Source of the DNA: Bacillota bacterium
GTDB taxonomy: Bacteria; Bacillota; Sulfobacillia; Sulfobacillales; Sulfobacillaceae
DNA: 45,652 nucleotides
Direction: 5' to 3'
Assembly: GCA_021820485.1 (NCBI GenBank)
Contig: JAKADO010000014.1
Span: 1 to 45,652, forward strand
Shown here: piece after piece, positions 41,160 through 45,652 of the stretch
Position numbering within the stretch: position 1 is the stretch's first letter
Layout of the letters: every line of letters starts with the position of its first letter
Notes under the pieces: generated by a model
What the model was told of the DNA's origin: nothing
Seen by the model: the letters and a program-made list of their open reading frames with translations, nothing else
Databases searched by the model: none
Position numbers and translations under genes: made by a program

Positions 41160-41755
41160 CCAGCGGCACCTCGATGGTATCGCTTAGCGGTTGCAATGTC
41201 TAGTAAAGCGATACAATTCAGAGAAACGGCTCGATCGATGTCATGAAGGGGAGACCGCCGGTTATCGATGCGTCATGTGTTCCGTGACGGGACCGCGCTT
41301 GGGACGGTTTAGGTGGCTTTCGACCAAAGACGCGGGCTTGCGGGACGACTTATGCGGACTGACTCGCGGATGAGGGGGATTTCATCACGTCTCCCGTCAA
41401 AATCGCCCCATGCCTCGCCGGGGGCCCAACACCGTGGCTCGTTAATGCAAGAAATTGGTTATGCGCCCCAGGGACGCCTGACTACGAGCCAAGCGTCCGG
41501 CATTGTGAGTTTTCTCGTTGGTGTACTGATTTCGGCCCGATGGAGAATTTTGTCGAATACGTCCAGGACATCCCGCGTCCTCCCTCCGTTAATCTACCTG
41601 CCACCTGCGATTTGCCTCCTCGCTGCGGTTCCGTTTACGCACAAACGATGGGAATCGCGTACCTTCCCCGCAGTGCCCTGGAATCCCGAGATGTGGTGAT
41701 CCATTTCGCCGAAGGTTAGGTATCCATAAGCGAAAGCGAAGGTGGGGGATGCAGT
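41160..41755. other. Gene-poor stretch, no feature supported
   Basis: Several short frames exist, the longest at 41313-41699, but none has a recognised domain or clear ribosome site. A promoter-like GTTGCA, 16 bases, TACAAT lies around 41190-41217, next to an inverted TATCGCTT/AAGCGATA. The region may be decayed sequence. Confidence 0.4.
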
Positions 41756-42100
41756 ATGCCGCCGGCGGTACCAGTGCTGCACGGGTTGTCGGGCGCTACC
41801 CTCACTGCGATCTGGTGGCTGATGATTATTGGGCTGGAGTGGCTGTTGGCGGCCCTCACCGCTGTCATCGGCGTCCAGTTGGCCACCGCGCTGAGCAACC
41901 GGTATGCGTTGGGATCCCTTCGCCTGCAGCAGCATGTACAACGATATCGCGGGGATGCGGTCGTTCCAATGCCGGATTTCAAGACCCGGCGGGAATTTCA
42001 TTCCCAGCGCGCCCGTGAACTGCCGTTGCCCGTCGGGTTGCGCGGGCATGCGGTGCTGCGTCTGTCCGATTTTCAACGCCGGCCGCCTACCAAATCTTAG
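41756..42100 (+). CDS. Hypothetical small membrane protein
   Basis: 114 residues with one or two membrane helices (LTAIWWLMIIGLEWLLAALTAVIGVQLA) and a basic soluble tail (RLQQHVQRYRG, KTRREFHSQRARELPLPVGL). GGTGGGGGA lies about 6-7 bases before ATG 41756. No family is recognised. The opposite strand is also open here but has no ribosome site, and its product lacks structure. Confidence 0.5.
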   Translation: MPPAVPVLHGLSGATLTAIWWLMIIGLEWLLAALTAVIGVQLATALSNRYALGSLRLQQHVQRYRGDAVVPMPDFKTRREFHSQRARELPLPVGLRGHAVLRLSDFQRRPPTKS

Positions 42101-42164
42101 CGGCATGGTTCGGTCGGATCCATCGCGGCTCGGGAGATGTGTTCCGGTTCGGGGTGTAAACCAA

Positions 42165-42198
42165 CAAAAAAACCCGCAGGCCCTTAGACTGTGCGGGT
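42165..42198 (-). terminator. Terminator of the tRNA operon
   Basis: On the minus strand ACCCGCA and TGCGGGT form a 7-bp stem followed by seven T. It lies 6 bases after the tRNA-Val CCA end. Confidence 0.85.
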
Positions 42199-42203
42199 GA
42201 AAA

Positions 42204-42278
42204 TGGTGGGCACGACTGGTATCGAACCAGTGACCTCTTGAATGTGAGTCAAGCGCTCTACCACTGAGCTACGCGCCC
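42204..42278 (-). tRNA. tRNA-Val (CAC)
   Basis: A standard cloverleaf of 75 nt with encoded CCA. The acceptor is GGGCGCG/CGTGCCC, the T loop is GGTTCGATACC, and the anticodon loop CTCACAT gives CAC, which reads GUG. It is the last gene of the three-tRNA operon. Confidence 0.93.
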
Positions 42279-42332
42279 ATGTTCTTGCCGAGAAAACATT
42301 TTAAGTCATTCATGCGGGCCTGTCAAGGCGGT

Positions 42333-42407
42333 TGGTGGGCCCAGCAGGATTCGAACCTACGACCAACCGGTTATGAGCCGGCAGCTCTACCGCTGAGCTA
42401 TGGGCCC
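42333..42407 (-). tRNA. tRNA with CAU anticodon (Met or Ile2)
   Basis: A 75-nt cloverleaf with encoded CCA and A73. The anticodon loop CTCATAA gives CAU. It could be elongator Met, or Ile2 if the C is modified to lysidine by TilS. The anticodon stem and GGTCGTAGGTTC arm resemble Bacillus Ile2, but E. coli elongator Met shares the loop. It lacks initiator features. Confidence 0.9.
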
Positions 42408-42426
42408 GTACGTCCGGAAAATAAAA

Positions 42427-42502
42427 TGGCTCCTCGAGCAGGACTCGAACCTGCAACCACCCGGTTAACAGCCGGGTGCTCTACCAATTGAGCTATCGAG
42501 GA
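42427..42502 (-). tRNA. tRNA-Asn (GUU)
   Basis: A 76-nt cloverleaf with encoded CCA and G73. The acceptor is TCCTCGA/TCGAGGA; the anticodon loop CTGTTAA gives GUU. It is the first gene of the operon and starts about 19 bases after the promoter -10. Confidence 0.94.
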
Positions 42503-42520
42503 GTGTCATCGACAACCGAT

Positions 42521-42549
42521 ATCTTAACACGCGGCCGAGACTGCGTCAA
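42521..42549 (-). promoter_or_regulatory. Promoter of the tRNA operon
   Basis: On the minus strand TTGACG (42549-42544), 17 bases, TAAGAT (42526-42521). The spacing is ideal for SigA. Confidence 0.75.
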
Positions 42550-42955
42550 GCCATGGGTATGACTCACAAAAAATGTCTTCGAAATGCGATCGTGGCCTCA
42601 CAAATGACACGTACTCAAAGGGAGTATAGCGATGGCCACCGAAATTCCCTGCGTCACACGTTTCGGGAAGCTTCATTGACGCCGTTGTCGGTGGTGACGC
42701 GACTTGGCCCATCACGCACGTCCCCTCGCTCGACGGGCGGCCGTGCATCGCGCCGGCTGCCGTTGCGACATCACGCAAACACCGCGCATCATGGCCTTGC
42801 CCAACACCGTAGTGTCGTCCGCCCAGAAATCCTCCCTACCGCAACCTCGACATCTCCGGGGTCGGAGGAAATTTCGGGCAGAGTGCCATTGTCAAGACAG
42901 GAATTGGCAGGAATACCGTCGAAGTTTGAAATCAGCACGATTCAGGAGGCGCATT
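42550..42955. other. Intergenic region without a supported gene
   Basis: Long open frames run through this stretch on both strands and enter tdk in frame, but the codon pattern is poor and no domain is seen. A 14-codon frame (ATG 42631) ends early. It may be leader sequence for tdk or decayed DNA. Confidence 0.4.
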
Positions 42956-43543
42956 GTGGCCGGATTCATTAAAGTCATTACGGGTGAAATGTTTTCAGGG
43001 AAATCGCAAGAACTGGCGCGTCTCATTAAGCAGTCGTTGTCGCAAGGTTTTGAGGTGCACGTGTTTTATCCGGCGGGAGCTTCGCGAGGCAGTGAGCGGG
43101 ATATTGAGTGCCGCCTGCCAGAATCGCACCCCCAACTTTTCGTGGATGCGGTGCCGAATGCGAATGCAGCATGGCTCAAGCAAAAGCTCAAGGCGTCTAC
43201 GGCGGTTGTGGCAGTTGATGAAGGGCAATTTTTTTCCGATGATATTGTCGAAGTCGTCCAAGAACTCCGCCGACAGGGAAAGATGGTGTTGATTGGCGGG
43301 TTAGATCAAGATTATCTGGAGCATCCTTTTGGACGAATGGGCGATTTGATGTGCATCGCCAATGATGTGGAAAAGTTTCATGCATTCTGTGCTCATTGTC
43401 AGCGTGAAGATGCCTTCATTTCCCATCGTGTCACGGATGAGGTGGGACAGGTCGTGGTTGGCGAGCATAACTACGTGCCCTTGTGCGAGGATTGCTATCA
43501 GTCGGCACGCAGGCCGCAGGAGGTTCAGGTATTCGTCGATTAG
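42956..43543 (+). CDS. tdk: Thymidine kinase, type II (Tdk)
   Basis: 195 residues. Walker A is GEMFSGKSQE, Walker B VVAVDEGQFF, and the lasso/nucleoside-binding segment GLDQDYLEHPFG. A zinc site is made by CAHC and CEDC. It phosphorylates thymidine with ATP in the salvage pathway. GTG 42956 lies 6 bases after CAGGAGG; the frame is open 250 bases further upstream, but without family similarity. The next gene overlaps its end by 13 bases if it starts at ATT 43531. Confidence 0.94.
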   Translation: MAGFIKVITGEMFSGKSQELARLIKQSLSQGFEVHVFYPAGASRGSERDIECRLPESHPQLFVDAVPNANAAWLKQKLKASTAVVAVDEGQFFSDDIVEVVQELRRQGKMVLIGGLDQDYLEHPFGRMGDLMCIANDVEKFHAFCAHCQREDAFISHRVTDEVGQVVVGEHNYVPLCEDCYQSARRPQEVQVFVD

Positions 43544-44187
43544 ATCCACGTTTGGCGCTCATTAAGGAATGGTGTGGTCGGTTTCAGACGATTGCCGATA
43601 TCGGGGCACATGAGGGGCTCTTGGCACGGCATTTGTCGGCAGCGGGACATCAGGTCTTCGCGACGGAACTCACCCTTGCGGGGGTGGCAGCACTCCGTGA
43701 TGGGGTCAGCGGTACGGGGGTGACGGTCTCGCTTGGGGATGGCCTTCAGCCCGTTTGGCACGAACCGGTGGACTGCGTCGTCGTTGCCGGCATGGGGTAT
43801 GAGACGATTTTGGAGATTGTTTCAACCCATGATCACATAGCGAGTCATCCGCGTTTTATTGTTCAGCCAATGCAGGGGGCGCTGTTGCTGCATCAGGCGA
43901 TTATTGAACAGGGTTGGACAATTCTTCAGGCGGACATTGCTCAGTACCGCCGCCACCTGTATCCGACGTGGCTATTGGACATGTATCATATAGATCATGC
44001 ACGCGATAACGGACCGCACGCCCAGTTTCTACCGACTGAGTTCCGCGGGTCTCCGGCTTATGTGGAATGGCTGGAGCGGGAGCGGCGATTTCGCCGTCAA
44101 GCCTTGACTCATCGGCAATCCACCCGCATGCGTCAAGAAGTGGACTGGCTAACGGCGGAAGTGAATTCGGAAAGGAAACGGGAGTGA
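43531..44187 (+). CDS. trmK: TrmK, tRNA (adenine-22 N1)-methyltransferase
   Basis: About 218 residues. The SAM-binding motif ADIGAHEGLLARHL, then VVVAGMGYETILEI (AGMG motif) and RFIVQPMQG, match TrmK, which methylates A22 in bacterial tRNA. The helical C-terminus (RERRFRRQALTHRQ) is also typical. AGGAGGT at 43518-43524 is 6 bases before ATT 43531, and residues after it (IRRLDPRLALI) match the family N-terminus. No ATG, GTG or TTG has a proper ribosome site; GTG 43483 is the in-frame alternative. It overlaps tdk by 13 bases; rnhA starts 4 bases after its stop. Confidence 0.85.
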   Translation: MRRLDPRLALIKEWCGRFQTIADIGAHEGLLARHLSAAGHQVFATELTLAGVAALRDGVSGTGVTVSLGDGLQPVWHEPVDCVVVAGMGYETILEIVSTHDHIASHPRFIVQPMQGALLLHQAIIEQGWTILQADIAQYRRHLYPTWLLDMYHIDHARDNGPHAQFLPTEFRGSPAYVEWLERERRFRRQALTHRQSTRMRQEVDWLTAEVNSERKRE

Positions 44188-44190
44188 CCC

Positions 44191-44646
44191 ATGACGCAAG
44201 AGTACCAAGTATACACGGATGGCGCCTGCCGAAACAATCAGGCTCCGGGAGGACAACCGGGCGGATGGGGCGCTGTATTCGTCGACGGTCCCAGCTACTC
44301 AGGATACGACGCCCGCACGACCAACAACCGCATGGAATTGACGGCGGCGATTGAAGCCCTGAAGCACACCGAACCGGGAGCAAAGGTAAAGCTTCACAGC
44401 GATTCTGCGTACGTGATCAATGCTTTTTTGCAAAACTGGTTTCAGGGTTGGGAACGGCGTGGTTGGAAGAACGCTAAAGGCCAGCCTGTCGAAAACCAGG
44501 ACTTATGGCGTGAACTCTATCAATTGGCCAAGGAACGCCGCGTTGAATGGATAAAAGTCAAAGGGCATGCCGGCGATCGCTATAACGAGATGGCCGATCA
44601 ATTGGCTGTGGAAGCCATCCGCGAAGCACATGGACAACATCGCTAG
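44191..44646 (+). CDS. rnhA: Ribonuclease HI
   Basis: 151 residues, the usual length. The catalytic residues are in place: Asp10 (YTDGAC), Glu49 (NNRMELTA), Asp71 (HSDSAYV) and the C-terminal Asp in GHAGDRYNEMADQLA. It degrades the RNA strand of RNA-DNA hybrids. The basic-protrusion region FQGWERRGWKNAKGQPV resembles E. coli RNase HI. ATG 44191 follows GGGAG with 7-base spacing and starts 3 bases after trmK, so it belongs to the tdk-trmK-rnhA operon. It is followed by rnpB. Confidence 0.95.
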   Translation: MTQEYQVYTDGACRNNQAPGGQPGGWGAVFVDGPSYSGYDARTTNNRMELTAAIEALKHTEPGAKVKLHSDSAYVINAFLQNWFQGWERRGWKNAKGQPVENQDLWRELYQLAKERRVEWIKVKGHAGDRYNEMADQLAVEAIREAHGQHR

Positions 44647-44684
44647 TCTTAACTAAAGTTGGATGGCCATATGGTGGCTAACTA

Positions 44685-44693
44685 TGTTATACT
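44685..44693 (+). promoter_or_regulatory. Extended -10 promoter of rnpB
   Basis: TG-T-TATACT at 44685-44693, with no clear -35. Predicted RNA start near 44700, just before helix P1. Confidence 0.6.
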
Positions 44694-44699
44694 CGTTAT

Positions 44700-45058
44700 C
44701 CGACATGCGAGTTTGCTTGACGATCGCGGGCAACAGTCCGAAAGGCGTTGTCTGAGGAAAGTCCGAGCTGCGTAGAGCAGGGTGCTGGATAACGTCCAGT
44801 GGGGGCAACCCTAAGGAAAGTGCCACAGAAAACAAACCGCCTTCCGTGAGGAAGGTAAGGATGAAACGGTGCGGTAAGAGCGCACCAGAGGCCAGGTGAC
44901 TGGTCTGCTTGGTAAACCCCACCCGCAGCAAGACCGAATAGGGGCAGGATGAGGTTGCTCGCTGACTTCTCGGGTAGGTCGCTTGAGGTGTTTGGCAACG
45001 AACATCCCAGATAAATGATCGTCCACGACAGAACTCGGCTTATGGCAAACTCGTGGTG
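44700..45058 (+). ncRNA. rnpB: RNase P RNA, class A
   Basis: The universally conserved core is present: GAGGAAAGTCCGAGCT near 44754, AGGGTGCTGGATAACGTCC, GGATGAAACGGTGCGGTAAG, GGTAAACCCCACCCGCAGCAAG with GACCGAATA, and the 3' ACGACAGAACTCGGCTTAT. Helix P1 is formed by 44707-44716 and 45045-45054. The layout is class A rather than Bacillus class B. It is the catalytic part of RNase P, which trims tRNA 5' ends. Ends are approximate to a few bases. Confidence 0.95.
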
Positions 45059-45066
45059 GCGCACAC

Positions 45067-45100
45067 GCTGGCTTCTGTCGCAAGACGGGAGCCGGCTTTT
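45067..45100 (+). terminator. Terminator of rnpB
   Basis: A 13-bp stem with G-T pairs, GCTGGCTTCTGTC with GACGGGAGCCGGC, closed by GCAA and followed by TTTT. Confidence 0.88.
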
Positions 45101-45167
45101 GTCGTATTCGGGGCTCGTGGCGTGGTTACACGCGTAGTATGTCAGATGAAGACCCCCCTTAATGAAC

Positions 45168-45534
45168 TGAACCCCCGGAAGTGGACACACAGGAAATAAG
45201 GCTTGTGTGACGAAATTTCTTCCGGGGGTGTTTTCTTTTGGGGAATGTGAGACGCCCGTTCGACAGGGAGACGAAGAAGCGGGCGGTGGAGTTGCACCTC
45301 AACGAGCACATAGCGTCGACCAGCTTTGTTCAGGCGCTGGGCTTGAAGGCGGAACTCGTGTACATCCACCGCATTCAGAGCGTGTCCCACTTAGCTCAAG
45401 ATGTGGCTCGCTACATCCGATTCTACAATCATGAGCGCTATCAAAAGAAACTGCGGGACATGGCCTCGGTGGAGTACCGGCCCCACATCACGCGGTCGGC
45501 GTAGCCCTTCCCGTGTCTACCAAACGGGGCTTTA
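45168..45534 (+). mobile_element. Internally deleted IS3-family element, about 367 bp
   Basis: Imperfect terminal inverted repeats are visible: 45168-45190 (TGAACCCCCGGAAGTGGACA) and 45514-45534 (TGTCTACCAAACGGGGCTTTA). Only the first codons of the OrfA-type gene and the last of the OrfB-type gene remain, in one frame. A hairpin (ACCCCCGGAAG 45171-45181 with CTTCCGGGGGT 45219-45229, then TGTTTTC) lies at the left end; it may protect the element from readthrough. Without a transposase it can only move in trans. Confidence 0.75.
45238..45504 (+). pseudogene. OrfA-OrfB fusion remnant of an IS3 transposase
   Basis: The 88-codon frame joins an OrfA start (RRPFDRETKKRAVELHLNEH, a helix-turn-helix onset) to an OrfB end (DVARYIRFYNHERYQKKLRD, then SVEYRP). 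These are the edges of an IS3/IS150-type transposase; the catalytic DDE core is missing. The junction lies near residue 38. It is not functional as a transposase. Confidence 0.8.
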
Positions 45535-45543
45535 ACAGTTTGA

Positions 45544-45572
45544 TTGCAATGTATCCAAAACTATCTTATACT
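45544..45572 (+). promoter_or_regulatory. Promoter of the IS607-type gene, leaderless
   Basis: TTGCAA (45544-45549), 17 bases, TATACT (45567-45572). The RNA start is predicted at about 45579-45580, which is the ATG itself. Confidence 0.65.
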
Positions 45573-45587
45573 ATCCAATATGGATAG
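45571..45587. repeat. Palindrome over the start codon
   Basis: CTATCCA-ATA-TGGATAG is a perfect 7-bp palindrome covering the end of the -10 and the ATG. It may be an operator bound by the recombinase. Related TATCC/CTATC motifs lie at 45552 and 45561. Confidence 0.7.
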
Positions 45588-45652
45588 GTTTGTCAGCATT
45601 GGTGAAGCCGCCCAAGCCTTGGGGGTCTCTATTACCACCTTGCGGCGTTGGG
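45580..45652 (+). CDS. IS607-type serine recombinase (TnpA), 3' cut by window end
   Basis: The 24 visible codons, MDRFVSIGEAAQALGVSITT then LRRW, form the MerR-like helix-turn-helix that begins IS607 TnpA/resolvase proteins. The catalytic serine domain would lie beyond the window. No ribosome site precedes the ATG, in keeping with leaderless translation. A tnpB gene may follow outside the window. Confidence 0.72.
   Translation, partial: MDRFVSIGEAAQALGVSITTLRRW

Noticed and set aside
41594-42106. 170-codon minus-strand frame
   Set aside because: No ribosome site, low-complexity content, and it is the shadow of the better-supported 41756-42100 gene.
44653-45190. Open frames on the minus strand (92, 164 and 90 codons)
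   Set aside because: They lie in RNase P RNA, whose conserved core is unmistakable on the plus strand.
1-45652. CRISPR array, prophage or integrase
   Set aside because: No regularly spaced repeats, phage structural genes or integrase were seen.

Overview
The window looks like the chromosome of a moderately GC-rich, Gram-positive-type acidophile, most like Sulfobacillus or a close relative. This is inference, with no marker gene or database comparison behind it. The clues are strong AGGAGG-type ribosome sites, frequent GTG starts, Firmicutes-type families (KimA potassium importer, TrmK, type II thymidine kinase, MntR), a sulfocyanin-like lipoprotein, an SCO-type copper chaperone and a class A RNase P RNA.

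Layout. 1-2868: APH-type kinase (5' cut), PaaG-like enoyl-CoA hydratase/isomerase and an acyl-CoA dehydrogenase with Asp at the usual Glu base; this could be a 4-hydroxyacyl-CoA route. 3066-6585: heterodimeric ABC exporter with its own extended -10 promoter. 7171-8775: a compact four-gene operon of small unknown proteins ending in a DUF1003-like membrane protein. 8919-12080: M20 amidohydrolase, a 46-residue DUF3096-like peptide, GNAT and a beta-hydroxyacid dehydrogenase. 12057-12227: promoter, structured short RNA and terminator, followed by a dead RIO kinase gene. 12954-18436: copper-less cupredoxin lipoprotein, KimA, PH-like protein, aminotransferase and pirin. 18713-21240: YcaQ/AlkX-like DNA glycosylase, a second DUF3096-like peptide and a broken monomeric sarcosine oxidase gene.

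21359-21455 holds the most unusual feature: a tRNA with selenocysteine-tRNA architecture (13-bp acceptor/T branch, 6-bp D stem with a 4-nt loop, 8-bp variable arm) but a GCA (Cys) anticodon, U73 and encoded CCA.

21583-30597: STAND-type ATPase regulator, S9 peptidase, membrane protein with a degenerate GGDEF domain, serine hydrolase of beta-lactamase type, SCO/thioredoxin fusion and MntR. 30622-39129: MFS exporter, prolyl oligopeptidase translationally coupled to a three-subunit molybdenum hydroxylase operon, a receiver-like protein lacking the phosphoacceptor Asp, and an Fpg/Nei glycosylase. 39228-42100: DUF4012 protein, then a gene-poor stretch. 42204-42502: three-tRNA operon. 42956-45100: tdk, trmK, rnhA and rnpB. 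45168-45652: an internally deleted IS3-type element, then the 5' end of an IS607-type recombinase gene with a leaderless-type promoter.

Functional themes are acyl-CoA and amino-acid catabolism, peptide breakdown (M20, two S9), redox proteins and metal regulation, DNA/RNA maintenance, and visible decay (two frameshifted pseudogenes and one IS remnant).
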